Shown in pieces: positions 17,105 to 26,691 of a stretch of DNA of 46,994 nucleotides. The stretch comes from an uncultured Lactobacillus sp. (GTDB lineage Bacteria; Bacillota; Bacilli; Lactobacillales; Lactobacillaceae): NCBI GenBank assembly GCA_937916845.1, contig CALFSK010000039.1:1-46994 (forward strand). The letters run 5' to 3'. The position numbers and the translations under genes were made by a program. The notes below the pieces were generated by a model that worked only from the letters and a program-made list of their open reading frames with translations, was not told where the DNA came from and searched no databases. The first letter of the stretch is position 1, and the number at the start of each line of letters is the position of its first letter.

Positions 17105-17842
17105 ATGCTTATTTTCGCCTATGGTTTAATTATTGGTATTTTTGTCAGTTTAATCGGTGGTGGTGGCGCTGCTTTATACCTCGGCGTCCTCACCAGCCAA
17201 ATTGGCTTAACAACTGCGGTGGCAGTGCCGACTTCCTTATTAGTGGCCCTACCCGCATTGTTCTTCGGTTTTCTAACCCAAATGCGCATCAAGAATGTCA
17301 ACTTTCATGTCGGCAATCAAATGATTTTGGCCGCTATTCCTGGCATATTAGTGGGAACAATCAGTGCGCAATTCATCCCACAAAAGTTATATAACTGGAT
17401 CGTTGGTACCATCTTTATCGTGATGGGTGGCATGGTACTACTTAAAGCCATTCGGCGGCAAAAGAAATCCCGTAAAACGGCTCAGCAAATTTGGATTGCC
17501 CGTGGTTTCGGCTTACTTAGTGGGCTAATGGTCGGTATTGGCGGCTTAAGCGGTGGTGCGACCACGGCGGCTGGGCTCACCATTTTGGGGTTGACCGCAG
17601 TCGAAGCTGCCGGCACCGCCACCTACGTACTGACAACGATGTCGGCAATTAGTCTAATCGGACACCTATTCACCAGTACTTTTGCTTGGCAAGCTGGTTG
17701 GTTATTGATGATTGGTGCCATTATCGGTGCAATCATAACACCCCTTGTGATTCGCCGATTAGATTTGGACAAAGTCAATCGGGTCCTAACGCCATTTCTC
17801 GGTTTACTGATTATTTACTTTGGCGTCAAAATGTTTATTTAG
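17105..17842 (+). CDS. TauE/SafE-family (DUF81) membrane anion transporter
   Basis: A 245-residue membrane protein with about eight hydrophobic segments arranged as two homologous halves. The glycine-rich family signature occurs twice: 'FVSLIGGGGAALYLGVL' near residue 15 and 'MVGIGGLSGGATTAAGL' near 145. TauE/SafE proteins are proposed exporters of sulfite, sulfoacetate or other organic anions. An AGAAGG site lies 8 bases before the ATG. The gene is preceded by an unusually strong, apparently repressible promoter and is divergent from a TetR gene, so it is likely an inducible export system. The substrate cannot be deduced. Confidence 0.88.
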   Translation: MLIFAYGLIIGIFVSLIGGGGAALYLGVLTSQIGLTTAVAVPTSLLVALPALFFGFLTQMRIKNVNFHVGNQMILAAIPGILVGTISAQFIPQKLYNWIVGTIFIVMGGMVLLKAIRRQKKSRKTAQQIWIARGFGLLSGLMVGIGGLSGGATTAAGLTILGLTAVEAAGTATYVLTTMSAISLIGHLFTSTFAWQAGWLLMIGAIIGAIITPLVIRRLDLDKVNRVLTPFLGLLIIYFGVKMFI

Positions 17843-17919
17843 CACGCCAGTTTAAATCTTAGGTTTTTTCGGCGCTTCGCCGTCAGAATCAGTGGGCCGT
17901 GGTAAATGTAGCATTAGTC

Positions 17920-18185
17920 GGATGCTCGGAGGTTGCCACTGATGGCATTGGTCGTGAAGGTGGCCTTTGACCGGTGAGTTTCCGGCCTTTGACCACGGAC
18001 GGTCCAGGACAATTGCGTCCTTTGCAAGTGTTCTGGGCGAGGGGCTAGACCGCTCCTCAGGCTAGCCCCGGTCCCACGACCGCATGTCATCCGTGGCAAC
18101 CGGAATAGCCTACAAGTAGCTAATTTTTATTGGCTTAGATACTGATACAACAGTACTTAATCCTTAAATTTAACTTTCAACCTTT
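17920..18185. repeat. Palindrome-rich intergenic repeat element
   Basis: A non-coding block of about 190 bases bounded by an inverted repeat: the left end (GGTTGCCACTGATGGCAT, 17931-17948, continuing to GTCGTG) is complementary, with a few mismatches, to the right end (CACGACCGCATGTCATCCGTGGCAACC, about 18074-18100). Inside are an imperfect palindrome CCAGGACAATTGC/GCAAGTGTTCTGG, the stem GGGGCTAG/CTAGCCCC, and a direct repeat GGCCTTTGACC (17962 and 17984). The tail TAATCCTTAAATTT...CAACCTTTAG is shared with a remnant at 8795-8906. This resembles a miniature or REP-type intergenic repeat; a minus-strand open frame through it is not a gene. Confidence 0.7.
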
Positions 18186-18194
18186 AGCTATAAT

Positions 18195-18248
18195 CAAAAA
18201 AGTTCCCATTCAGAAATGTGATCATCATTTCTGAATGGGAACTTTTTG
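18195..18248. terminator. Bidirectional terminator between TauE and argS
   Basis: AAAAAAGTTCCCATTCAGAAATG and CATTTCTGAATGGGAACTTTTT form a long stem between convergent genes. Confidence 0.9.
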
Positions 18249-18295
18249 ACTATCTCAGACGTTAGTCAGATAACGTCATTTTAAATGTCACAGAT

Positions 18296-19984
18296 TTACA
18301 TTTCGTCTGGTGCTTTAACACCTAATAAACGAAGTGATTCTTTCAAGACGATGCTGACACTCTTAACGAGGGCCAAACGTGCATTTAATTCATCATCTTC
18401 AACTAAGACCTTGGTATTTCCGTAATACTTGTTGAAGGCCTTGGCTAAATGAATCGCATACTTAGCAACGATGGATGGTTCGTATTCGGCACTAGCACGA
18501 ACCACCGTTGCTGGGAATTCACTCAATAACTTCAAGGTATCCCAGGCAGCTGGATCACTCAAGGCTTGGCCGTCAGCGGCAAGTTCTGGGCTACCGGCTT
18601 TACGTAAGATACTTTCAGCACGGGCGTGTGCGTATTGAACGTAAGGGCCAGTTTCACCTTCAAAACGAACAACTTCTTCCAAGTTGAAATCGAAACTGTT
18701 CATCCGTTCGTTCTTCAAGTCGTGGAAAACCACGGCGCCAATCCCAACGGCGTCGGCTACGGCGTCCTTGTTATTCAAGTCTGGGTTCTTAGCTTCGATT
18801 TGTTGATGAGCCAAGCTGACCGCGTCGTCTAAGACTTTGTCTAACAAGATCACACGACCACTCCGCGTTGACAGCTTCTTACCACCAGAAGTGATCAAGC
18901 CAAATGGAATATGGTGAATCTGGTCTGCCCAGTCAAAGCCCATTTCAGTTAAAACAGCCTTTAATTGCTTAAAGTGATTGGTTTGTTCGTTCCCTACGAC
19001 GTAGAGTGATTGAACGAAGTCGTAAGTCCGCTTCCGGTAGATGGCAGCGGCCAAGTCCCGGGTAATGTAAAGCGTTGCGCCGTCAGATTTTTTGATTAAG
19101 GCTGGGTTTAAGTCGTACTTGCTTAAGTCAACAACTTCCGCACCCTGGCTCTCATGGAGCAAGTTCTTGTCTTCCAAGATATCGACAACTTCAGCCATCT
19201 TATCGTTATAGAAAGCTTCACCCTTGAAGGAATCAAAATCAATGTCTAACCGTTTGTAAATTTTCTTGAAAGCTTTTAATGATTCAGAACGGAACCATGA
19301 CCATAAATGGGTGGCTTCTTCATCCCCATTTTCCAACTTTTTGAACCATTCACGGGCTTCGTCGTCCATTTCAGGATGGTCCACGTCTTCTTTATGGAAA
19401 CGCACGTAATATTTCAATAAGTTATTGATTGGGTCAGCTTTAACTTCTTCTTCACTCCCCCACATCTTGTAGGCGGTGATCAGCTTACCGAATTGCGTTC
19501 CCCAATCCCCTAAATGGTTGATCTTAACGGGTTGGTAATCCAGTTTGCTTAAAATGTTTGCTAACGAGTTCCCAATAACGGTTGACCGTAAATGACCCAT
19601 TGAGATGGGTTTAGCGATATTTGGTGATGACATGTCGATTGGCACTTGGCCCTTGGCACCCAAAGTTCCGTCACCAAAATGACCTTCTTGCGTCAAGACT
19701 TGGTTTAAGATGTCCGCTGAAAAAGCATCCTTTTTCAAGAAAAAGTTGACGTATGGTCCCATGGCAACGACCTTTTCAAACTGACTTTGGTCAACCTTTT
19801 CAACCACGTCGCCAGCAATCATCTGTGGTGCTTTGTGCATGATTTTAGCTAACGTAAACGTTGGGAAAGCCAAGTCCCCTTGTTTCGACGTCTTAGGTTG
19901 TTCAATTTTACTTAAAATGTCGTCCTTTGATAAATCTGGTAAGGCTGGTGCTAATGCATCCGCTACGAGTTGTTTGTAATCCAT
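18296..19984 (-). CDS. argS: Arginyl-tRNA synthetase
   Basis: A 562-residue class I synthetase that charges tRNA-Arg. The start is at 19984 ('MDYKQL'), because GAGGAGG precedes it; the longer open frame runs into the leader. The N-terminal add-1 domain covers about residues 1-115. The HIGH-type motif is '[14 protein letters not shown]', with Ser in place of the first His, a variant I believe is common in lactobacillar ArgS. The KMSKS-type loop is '[10 protein letters not shown]', and the C-terminal anticodon-binding DALR domain contains '[14 protein letters not shown]' at its start. It is transcribed alone from a T-box-controlled promoter. Confidence 0.97.
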   Translation of the reverse strand: MDYKQLVADALAPALPDLSKDDILSKIEQPKTSKQGDLAFPTFTLAKIMHKAPQMIAGDVVEKVDQSQFEKVVAMGPYVNFFLKKDAFSADILNQVLTQEGHFGDGTLGAKGQVPIDMSSPNIAKPISMGHLRSTVIGNSLANILSKLDYQPVKINHLGDWGTQFGKLITAYKMWGSEEEVKADPINNLLKYYVRFHKEDVDHPEMDDEAREWFKKLENGDEEATHLWSWFRSESLKAFKKIYKRLDIDFDSFKGEAFYNDKMAEVVDILEDKNLLHESQGAEVVDLSKYDLNPALIKKSDGATLYITRDLAAAIYRKRTYDFVQSLYVVGNEQTNHFKQLKAVLTEMGFDWADQIHHIPFGLITSGGKKLSTRSGRVILLDKVLDDAVSLAHQQIEAKNPDLNNKDAVADAVGIGAVVFHDLKNERMNSFDFNLEEVVRFEGETGPYVQYAHARAESILRKAGSPELAADGQALSDPAAWDTLKLLSEFPATVVRASAEYEPSIVAKYAIHLAKAFNKYYGNTKVLVEDDELNARLALVKSVSIVLKESLRLLGVKAPDEM

Positions 19985-20008
19985 GTTTTCCTCCTCAGGT
20001 ATTGGGAA

Positions 20009-20210
20009 CAAAAAAAGTCCCCTACACATCGTTAAATATGTAAGAGACGAGACGTTCCCGCGGTACCACTCTAATTGATATTACATCCACTTTTATTATC
20101 GAATTGTCGTCTTCAAAAGCGCGCTTCGAACGGGACTGGGTTCGGCTTCCATCAACCCGAACTTGCTAAACCAGTACTTGGTCCTACTATTCTTTCTCGT
20201 TAGACGTGTA
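20009..20210 (-). promoter_or_regulatory. T-box riboswitch (tRNA-Arg) upstream of argS
   Basis: Read on the minus strand: a Stem I region beginning near 20208 with 'GAGAAAGAATAGTAGG' and closed by CGTCT/AGACG; the T-box sequence AGAGTGGTACCGCGGG (20057-20072); then a terminator hairpin (GTCTCTTACA...TGTAGGGGAC) followed by seven T (20010-20048), and the ribosome binding site. Uncharged tRNA-Arg would pair with the T-box and stabilise the antiterminator. A candidate specifier is CGC within GAAGCGCGC (20119-20127), an Arg codon. Confidence 0.93.
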
Positions 20211-20226
20211 AATTTAACCAAGCGTT

Positions 20227-20255
20227 AGTATAACAGACTTTACTAACTTTGACTA
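20227..20255 (-). promoter_or_regulatory. Promoter of the argS T-box transcript
   Basis: On the minus strand TAGTCA (20250-20255) and TATACT (20227-20232) are 17 bases apart, just before the T-box leader. The -35 overlaps the last bases of the acetyltransferase gene. Confidence 0.55.
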
Positions 20256-20699
20256 GCGTAACGCTAAAACCATATCCTGGTGTGCAATCCCATCTTCTAA
20301 GTAGACCGGTGACACCGGCTGAAAACCAAATGAGCGGTAAAACTGGTCTAAATAGTGTTGGGCTGCAATGTTGATCTGCGTGGTAGCTGGCCACGACGTC
20401 TGAATCTGTTGAATCGCCTGTCGAACCAATGCCTGTCCGTGGCCACCGCCGCGGGCTGCCTGACTAACGATCACCCGCCCAAAACGGGCCTGATGATCCG
20501 GTTCCTGCATTAAACGCGCGTACGCACAAAGTTTCCCCTGTTCATCGGTGCCAAGTAAGTGCACGGCTGTTAGATCCAACTCATCCACTTCTTGGTACGG
20601 ACAATGCTGTTCGACCACAAAAACGGCGACCCGCAACTGGTAAATGGCATGCAATTGCCGGGGTGTTAACGCGTCGAATTGAATTGCCTGAAATTCCAT
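20253..20699 (-). CDS. GNAT-family acetyltransferase, ElaA-like
   Basis: A 148-residue GNAT protein. The start is set at 20699 ('MEFQAIQFDAL') after an AGGAAG site; an upstream extension lacks such a site. The opening 'LTPRQLHAIYQLRVAVFVVEQHCPYQEVDELD' is the ElaA signature, and the acetyl-CoA loop is 'VIVSQAARGGGHGQALVRQAI' (Q/RxxGxG/A type). The C-terminal 'YRSFGFQPVSPVYLEDGIAHQDM' is also characteristic. The substrate is unknown. It lies just upstream of argS in the same direction, but argS has its own promoter. Confidence 0.9.
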   Translation of the reverse strand: MEFQAIQFDALTPRQLHAIYQLRVAVFVVEQHCPYQEVDELDLTAVHLLGTDEQGKLCAYARLMQEPDHQARFGRVIVSQAARGGGHGQALVRQAIQQIQTSWPATTQINIAAQHYLDQFYRSFGFQPVSPVYLEDGIAHQDMVLALR

Positions 20700-20775
20700 A
20701 TTAGCACTTCCTAAATCATTATTGAATAATCGTTTCAGGTCACAAAAAAAGACATCCAACTGAATGCCTTAACAA

Positions 20776-20850
20776 CGGTCCGTACGAGACTCGAACTCGT
20801 GATCTCCTGCGTGACAGGCAGGCGTCCTAAACCAACTAGACCAACGGACC
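20776..20850 (-). tRNA. tRNA-Asp (GTC)
   Basis: The minus strand folds into a cloverleaf: acceptor GGTCCGT/ACGGACC, anticodon loop CTGTCAC with anticodon GTC, T-arm ACGAG-TTCGAGT-CTCGT, discriminator G. CCA is not encoded. Confidence 0.95.
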
Positions 20851-20894
20851 ATGGGTTACGGGAGCTGTGCGAAACTGCTCCGTATTGAAACTAA

Positions 20895-20965
20895 AGCGGG
20901 TGACGAGAATCGGACTCGCGACGCAAGCTTGGGAAGCTTGAATTTTACCACTAAACTACACCCGC
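20895..20965 (-). tRNA. tRNA-Gly, anticodon CCC
   Basis: The minus strand gives acceptor GCGGGTG/CACCCGC, D-arm with AGTGGTA loop, anticodon stem CAAGC/GCTTG around TTCCCAA (anticodon CCC), and T-arm GCGAG-TCCGATT-CTCGT. The T-loop reads TCCGATT where TTCGATT is usual, so position 55 is C. Discriminator T; CCA not encoded. Confidence 0.9.
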
Positions 20966-21028
20966 ATTCGACAACAGAAATTAGTATAGCATACATTTTT
21001 TCTGTTGTCATGGTTATTTATAAATTTT

Positions 21029-21274
21029 TTATGCTTCTGGTTCTGGAACTTTTTCTGGCTGAGGTGCGGCCTTAATGAGTTTCGCATCACCCTTGCGAAC
21101 AACCGCACGGTGATTATATTCATTCACAACTGGTTCATCGGCTTTATCAAATTCCTTGATTAAAATCAAGACTGAATTTTCATACACTTTTTCGATTTCA
21201 CCTTTGAAGTCGTGTTCCAGTGAAGCAAATTTCTTACCTTGGACGTAATCGCCATTTTTTAATTCTACAGCCAT
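21029..21274 (-). CDS. DUF2187 (YkvS-like) small protein
   Basis: An 81-residue protein of the DUF2187 family: 'GDYVQGKKFASLEHDFKGEIEKVYENSVLI' and 'NHRAVVRKGDAKLI' are the conserved core, a small SH3-like beta barrel. The C-terminus is a Pro/Glu-rich tail ('PQPEKVPEPEA'). An AAGGAG site precedes the ATG. The function is unknown in the family. Confidence 0.85.
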   Translation of the reverse strand: MAVELKNGDYVQGKKFASLEHDFKGEIEKVYENSVLILIKEFDKADEPVVNEYNHRAVVRKGDAKLIKAAPQPEKVPEPEA

Positions 21275-21341
21275 GTGTTAACTCCTTAATTAAAATTGAT
21301 AACAAATATTATCAAAAAAGTTCCGCGCATGCAAGCTTAAA

Positions 21342-22733
21342 TTACTCTTTCACGGCATTTTCTAACGTCGATTCAGCTTCTTCACTGCTTAATTGTTCGT
21401 ATTTAGACCGTTGACGCAGTTCGCGAACGGCTTTGATGTACGCAGGCAGTAATACTGCACAGGAGCCGATCCACGCCAATGGTTCCGACATACAAGCCCC
21501 AGGATAAGCCAAAAGGCGAACTAAGATTAAGGCCGCAAAGACCCGCATGAACAGTTCTGCCGCTCCGGCTAAGGTTGGAATCGCACTGCGTCCCAACCCT
21601 TGGAGCGTATTCCGCATAATGAAGAGCATTGAGAGAAAAATATAAGTACTTCCAATGATATTAAAGTACGTCTGTGACAAGTTTAAAACGGCCATGTCTT
21701 GATGACCAACGAATAAGCCAACTAACTGTTTGCCCCAAATAATTTCGATCAACCCAGCGGCAACACTAAAACTTCCCGACAGCCACATCGTCTGTTTGAC
21801 CCCTTTGATGATCCGTTCATACTTATGAGCACCAAAGTTTTGGGCGGCAAAGGTCGCCATCGTTACGCCAAACGACATTAGTGGTTGGGTCGCCACCTGG
21901 TCAATCTTTTGAGCAGCCGTGGTTGCGGCCACTGAATTGGTCCCAAGACTATTCAGTGCCGCTTGCAGGACAATCGTCCCAATCGCAATGATCGACATTT
22001 GAAACGCCATCGGTAACCCGACGTTCAAGTGGGCCTTAACTTCTGACCAAACCAGCTTGAAGTGACGGCGGCCGATGTGCAAAATTGGCACTTTCACAAT
22101 GATGTAAACCAAACACATCACCGTTGCAATCAACTGTGCCAAGATGGTCGCCCAACCGGCACCGGCAATGCCCCAGTGGAAACCTAAGATGAATAGGAGT
22201 TCCAATCCAATGTTAATTAACGAACTAATAATTAAAAACCATAACGGTGTCCGACTATCTCCCAGGGCACGAATAATGTTTGATAACAAGTTAAACGCAA
22301 TCGGGGCTAGCATCCCGCCTAGCATGATTTGTAAAAAGGTCCGCGCATCGTTCATGATGTCCGGTGGCGTCTGCATCAGGACTAGGATATGATCCACAAA
22401 GAACATGGACAAAATCGTTAAGATAATCCCAACAATCAGACTGACCACAATACTGATGGCAAAACTACGCCGAACGCCCTTATAATCCTTGGCACCAAAG
22501 TACTGGGCCGTGAGTATTGAAAGCCCGGCCGTGAGTCCTTGAGCGAACCCGATAATTAAGAACTGGACACTACCAGTTGACCCAACGGCAGCTAAGGCTT
22601 TAACGCCTAACGTCTGTCCCACGATCAGTGTGTCTGATAAACTGTAAAATTGCTGAAAAATGTTTCCGATTAGTAACGGAATCGTAAACCAAAAAATTAG
22701 TTTTAACGGTTTCCCTTTTGTTAAATCGTTCAT
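21342..22733 (-). CDS. MATE-family multidrug/cation antiporter
   Basis: A 463-residue transporter with 12 membrane segments in two halves. The start is at 22733 ('MNDLTKGKP'), following GAAAGGGG; the longer frame adds 12 residues without a site. The family features 'GNIFQQFYSLSDTLIVGQTLGVKALAAVG' in helix 1-2 and 'GLPMAFQMSIIAIGTIVLQAALNSLG' in helix 7 are clear; it belongs to the DinF/NorM-like bacterial group. MATE proteins export organic cations or toxic metabolites with Na+ or H+. The substrate is not predictable. It is monocistronic. Confidence 0.93.
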   Translation of the reverse strand: MNDLTKGKPLKLIFWFTIPLLIGNIFQQFYSLSDTLIVGQTLGVKALAAVGSTGSVQFLIIGFAQGLTAGLSILTAQYFGAKDYKGVRRSFAISIVVSLIVGIILTILSMFFVDHILVLMQTPPDIMNDARTFLQIMLGGMLAPIAFNLLSNIIRALGDSRTPLWFLIISSLINIGLELLFILGFHWGIAGAGWATILAQLIATVMCLVYIIVKVPILHIGRRHFKLVWSEVKAHLNVGLPMAFQMSIIAIGTIVLQAALNSLGTNSVAATTAAQKIDQVATQPLMSFGVTMATFAAQNFGAHKYERIIKGVKQTMWLSGSFSVAAGLIEIIWGKQLVGLFVGHQDMAVLNLSQTYFNIIGSTYIFLSMLFIMRNTLQGLGRSAIPTLAGAAELFMRVFAALILVRLLAYPGACMSEPLAWIGSCAVLLPAYIKAVRELRQRSKYEQLSSEEAESTLENAVKE

Positions 22734-23017
22734 TTTCGCACCCCTTTCATATATTAAGATGGTAGCCAAGCAACCGTTTTCAACATCAACGAACTGCTAA
22801 GCAAACTTTGCTAGTATATCAACTTTAGATGGGGAATACTAGTGATTTACTCGAGAATATTAAAGTACTTATTTTTTTGACCATTTATCCGCATTTTAAT
22901 GAATTCGTTCCCCAGTAATTGGAATAAATTAGCCTACCGCACAAAGGAAGTCCCCCAGCACGTTACGACTAATAAAAGCTTCTATACTAAAGCCAAATCA
23001 TTCAGGGGTGTGATATT

Positions 23018-23809
23018 ATGCAACAATTTTTACAACGATTAACACTGGTCCTCCTAGCGACTGGCTTACTAACGGGCTGTACGGCACAAGCCGCCCCAAT
23101 CAGTACCACGTATGGTCAACATATTAGTCTCCAAGGTGGGAGCAACGTCCAAGACTTGGGCGGAATTACGACAACCACCGGCCGTAAAATCAAGACCCAC
23201 CGCTTGATTCGCAGCAATCAGTTGGCGCACCTCACAAAAGCCGACACTAAAATTTTGACCAACCGCTATCAAGTCAAAGTGGTCGCCGACTTGCGTGCGC
23301 ACAACGAAATTCAAGCGGCACCGGATGTGGAACTCGCAAACGCGACTTATAACCAAGACAGCGTGGTCACTAACAATCAAGTAACGAGCAACACGCTTCA
23401 ATATTACCGTGACCTCGTTGCCACCCCCGTTGCACGCCGCGGGTACACGGCCCTGTTTCACCAACTCCTGACTAACCGCAGTGGGGCTTTGCTGTACCAC
23501 TGCACCTACGGGAAAGACCGAACGGGGATTGCAACTATGCTGATCTTATCCGCTTTAGGCGTTTCAAAAAAGACCATCCTGAAAAACTACCTGTACTCAA
23601 ACGTCAATCTCGCTCGGGGCTCCCGACTCGCCTTCAAAGATCCGGCAAAACCTAACCAATCGTTTAAGCACGTCACGGCCACGGACCTCAACGCCGCCTA
23701 TCAAGAAATTAATCATCAATACGGGTCGACGACTAATTTTCTCCGGCGCCTAGGTCTCACCCCGGCTAAGCAGCACCAACTCCGCCAAATGTACCTAACC
23801 AACCGTTAA
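23018..23809 (+). CDS. Lipoprotein tyrosine phosphatase (Y_phosphatase3 family)
   Basis: A 263-residue surface lipoprotein. The N-terminus is a lipoprotein signal with lipobox 'LLTGC' (Cys about residue 21). The opening 'GSNVQDLGGITTTTGRKIKTHRLIRSNQLAHL' is the hallmark of the tyrosine/serine phosphatase family 3 (Iphp/LipA-like), and the P-loop is 'YHCTYGKDRTGIATML' (CX5R, with Asp in the loop). These enzymes dephosphorylate phosphotyrosine or phosphoinositides; an extracellular location suggests nutrient scavenging or interaction roles. An AGGGGTG site lies before the ATG. Catalytic residues are intact. Confidence 0.9.
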   Translation: MQQFLQRLTLVLLATGLLTGCTAQAAPISTTYGQHISLQGGSNVQDLGGITTTTGRKIKTHRLIRSNQLAHLTKADTKILTNRYQVKVVADLRAHNEIQAAPDVELANATYNQDSVVTNNQVTSNTLQYYRDLVATPVARRGYTALFHQLLTNRSGALLYHCTYGKDRTGIATMLILSALGVSKKTILKNYLYSNVNLARGSRLAFKDPAKPNQSFKHVTATDLNAAYQEINHQYGSTTNFLRRLGLTPAKQHQLRQMYLTNR

Positions 23810-24035
23810 ATGACCATTCTTTAACCGCTTCGTCAGGTGCTAATACCAAAACGATTTAGTTTAAATTCGCTTTTCCCTCTTTAAGTTAAAAAAGATAAAT
23901 TAAAAATTCAAGAATTATTTAGTTATCTTTTACACTTCTTCAATCAGGCTTGAATTACCGCCTAATCCAGCTGATAACGTGCGATAAATAAAATAATATC
24001 GAATCACCAAAATGAGTAAAAGATTAAATTTTTAT

Positions 24036-24064
24036 TTGACCAAATGAGATTATGGTGGTATTTT
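24036..24064 (+). promoter_or_regulatory. Promoter of the methionine T-box operon
   Basis: TTGACC (24036-24041) and TATTTT (24059-24064) are 17 bases apart and lie just before the T-box leader. The stretch 23810-24035 holds no gene. Confidence 0.6.
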
Positions 24065-24074
24065 CTAATCAAGC

Positions 24075-24343
24075 ATAATTATAGAACGTATCGATGAGGA
24101 AAGTAGTCTTGCAATCCCGTTCAGTGAGCCTGGAATAGTGGAAACCAGGTCGGCGAGCACTTGATGAAAATGGCCTCTAAACGGCACCGCCGAGCATTTG
24201 CTAGGTGATGACAGCCAGCTCCTGTTACCCAGCTACCGTATGAAAACGTACGGGATAAGATCAATATCGTGAGGTATTGATAAACTAAGGTGGTACCGCG
24301 AACGGCAACTTCGTCCTTTTGAGACGAAGTTGCCGTTTTTTAT
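24075..24343 (+). promoter_or_regulatory. T-box riboswitch (tRNA-Met) upstream of metE
   Basis: A canonical leader: 'GATGAGGAAAGTAGT' at the base of Stem I, a candidate specifier ATG at 24170-24172 (in GATGAAAATGGCC), an intermediate stem CGTACG..., the T-box CTAAGGTGGTACCGCG at 24285-24300, and a strong terminator AACGGCAACTTCGTC/GACGAAGTTGCCGTT with a T-run (24301-24338). The Met specifier agrees with the genes that follow. Confidence 0.95.
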
Positions 24344-24370
24344 TCTCACTAAATTAAAGGAGTGGTCATT

Positions 24371-26677
24371 ATGACTGTTATTAGTAGTAATTTAGGGTAC
24401 CCCCGCTTGGGCGAACATCGCGAATGGAAACATTTATTGGAACACTTTTGGAAGGGACAGTTGGATACCGCCACGTTCCATACTCAGGCCAAACAACTCC
24501 GGTTGGCTAATCTTAAAAAGCAACAAGCATTAGGTATTGATCTCATTCCAGTCGCCGACAACTCCGATTATGACCACGTGCTTGATACAATTGCGGCTTT
24601 TGGCGTCATCCCCGCCCGCTATGGTCACTTTGACCGGCGACTCGATTTACACGATTATTACGCCCTCGCTCGCGGCACAAAGGATGCGGTAGCTTCCGAA
24701 ATGACAAAGTGGTTCAATATCAACTACCACTACATCGTGCCTGAATTTGACGACGTTCACTTTCGATTATTAGATAACCGGTGGCTTCGCTACTATCAAG
24801 AAGCCAAAGACGAGCTCGGCATTATTGGTAAGCCCGTTATCCTAGGGCCCGTCTCATTCTTGAAACTTGGCAAACGTAATGGCCAATACTTAGACGACGC
24901 GGCAGTCGACGAATTGCTGCCCCAACTGATTCCACTCTACGTGCAAGTCTTTCAAGAGTTGGCCGCAGTGGGTGTCCAATGGATTCAACTAGATGAACCG
25001 ACCATCGTCAAAACGACGCAACCGGCTGAACTCAAGCCTTATCAAGATGCTTTAACCCAGCTCCACGCAGCAGCACCAACGTTAAACATCGAATTACAAA
25101 CTTATTTTGACAGCTTGGATTTATATGATCAAATCGTCACGTTACCAGTCCAAGCCATCGGGTTAGACCTCGTCCACGACCACGGTGAAAACTTAACCCA
25201 TCTTTTACAACGTGGTTTTCCGACTGACAAGGTTCTCGCGGCTGGCATCATCGACGGTCACAACGTCTGGGCGTCCGATTTATCAGCCAAACTGACCCTC
25301 ATTCAACAACTATTAGCAGTTGTGCCTAGTGACCACCTGTGGTTACAACCAGCCAACTCCTTGCTACACGTGCCAATCACGACCGCTAATGAAACCAAAG
25401 CTGATCCCGTTTTGCTTGGAGGCTTAGCCTTTGCGGACCAAAAATTGGCTGAACTCAGTACGCTGACCGAAGCTGCCAACAAAGGGATTGCCAGCGTCCA
25501 AGCTGCTTTTGACCGCAACCGTGCCAATCTGGATGCTCTCAATCAATCCAGTCACCGTAATAACCAAACCGTTCGTGAGGCGGAAGCACACCTTGCTGAC
25601 CAAACGTTTGAACGTCAAGCACCGTTTGCCACTCGAATTCAGTTACAACACGACCGGCTGAACTTACCGCTTTTACCGACAACGACGATTGGGAGTTTCC
25701 CACAAAGCAGTGAAGTTCGGTCTAAGCGTGCGGCATGGCGCAAGGGCAACTTGTCCGACGAAGACTACCAGGCCTTTTTACACGCCGAAACGAAACGCTG
25801 GATTGAAATTCAAGAACAGCTCGGCTTAGACGTACTCGTGCACGGTGAGTTTGAACGGACTGACATGGTCGAATACTTTGGTCAAAAGCTGACCGGATTT
25901 TATGCCACTCAAAATGGCTGGGTTCAATCATACGGCTCCCGCGGGGTTCGGCCACCAATTATCTTTGGTGACGTCGCCTATACGCAACCAATCACGGTCG
26001 CCGCTTCGGTTTACGCCCAAAGTTTAACCACTAAGCCGGTCAAAGGGATGTTAACCGCCCCACTAACCATCATCAACTGGAGCTTCGTGCGTGACGACAT
26101 CCCTAAGGCCCAGGTTCAAAACCAAATTGCGCTGGCTTTACGCCAAGAAGTGGGTAATTTGGAAAAAGCGGGCATTAAGATTATTCAGGTCGATGAACCG
26201 GCGCTTCGGGAAGGACTCCCCTTGAAGGCTCGTCACTGGCAAGCTTACTTAGACGAAGCCGTCTACTCTTTTAAAATCACAACGACTGGTGTCCAAAATG
26301 ACACCCAGATCCATACCCACATGTGCTACTCGAACTTCGCTGACATTATTGGGACCATCAAAGCCTTAGACGCCGACGTCATTTCAATTGAGACCTCCCG
26401 TTCACACGGCGAGATCATCAGCGCCTTTGAAACGACTGGCTACGACAAAGAAATTGGCCTAGGGGTCTACGATATTCACAGCCCCCGCGTCCCGAGTATC
26501 GATGAAATCAAAGCCAATATCCAACGAGCCTTACGCGTCATCGATGTTCACCAATTTTGGATCAACCCAGACTGTGGTTTAAAGACGCGGCAAGAACCCG
26601 AGACCCGCGCCGCATTGGCCAATATGGTCGCCGCTCGTGATGCCATTCAGTCTCAACTGAACACGTCCGCCAAGTAA
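24371..26677 (+). CDS. metE: Cobalamin-independent methionine synthase
   Basis: A 768-residue MetE, which transfers the methyl group of 5-methyl-tetrahydrofolate polyglutamate to homocysteine. The start is ATG 24371, with AAAGGAG 8 bases upstream; a GTG at 24362 is in frame but lies within the site. The N-terminal domain begins '[15 protein letters not shown]'. The catalytic C-terminal barrel has '[14 protein letters not shown]', '[14 protein letters not shown]', '[14 protein letters not shown]', the zinc ligands in 'HTHMCYSNF', a Glu in '[12 protein letters not shown]' and a Cys in 'NPDCGLKTR'. The methyl donor is supplied by the reductase domain of the next gene, 14 bases downstream. Confidence 0.97.
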   Translation: MTVISSNLGYPRLGEHREWKHLLEHFWKGQLDTATFHTQAKQLRLANLKKQQALGIDLIPVADNSDYDHVLDTIAAFGVIPARYGHFDRRLDLHDYYALARGTKDAVASEMTKWFNINYHYIVPEFDDVHFRLLDNRWLRYYQEAKDELGIIGKPVILGPVSFLKLGKRNGQYLDDAAVDELLPQLIPLYVQVFQELAAVGVQWIQLDEPTIVKTTQPAELKPYQDALTQLHAAAPTLNIELQTYFDSLDLYDQIVTLPVQAIGLDLVHDHGENLTHLLQRGFPTDKVLAAGIIDGHNVWASDLSAKLTLIQQLLAVVPSDHLWLQPANSLLHVPITTANETKADPVLLGGLAFADQKLAELSTLTEAANKGIASVQAAFDRNRANLDALNQSSHRNNQTVREAEAHLADQTFERQAPFATRIQLQHDRLNLPLLPTTTIGSFPQSSEVRSKRAAWRKGNLSDEDYQAFLHAETKRWIEIQEQLGLDVLVHGEFERTDMVEYFGQKLTGFYATQNGWVQSYGSRGVRPPIIFGDVAYTQPITVAASVYAQSLTTKPVKGMLTAPLTIINWSFVRDDIPKAQVQNQIALALRQEVGNLEKAGIKIIQVDEPALREGLPLKARHWQAYLDEAVYSFKITTTGVQNDTQIHTHMCYSNFADIIGTIKALDADVISIETSRSHGEIISAFETTGYDKEIGLGVYDIHSPRVPSIDEIKANIQRALRVIDVHQFWINPDCGLKTRQEPETRAALANMVAARDAIQSQLNTSAK

Positions 26678-26691
26678 AGGGGTGATTTTCT

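Noticed and set aside
17914..18099. Minus-strand open frame of 61 codons through the intergenic repeat
   Set aside because: It lies in a palindrome-rich repeat with a decayed copy elsewhere, has no ribosome binding site and an Arg/Pro/Ser-rich composition typical of chance frames.
23069..23500. Minus-strand 143-codon frame opposite the tyrosine phosphatase
   Set aside because: Antisense to a complete, motif-bearing gene with lipobox and CX5R signature; no promoter or binding site.
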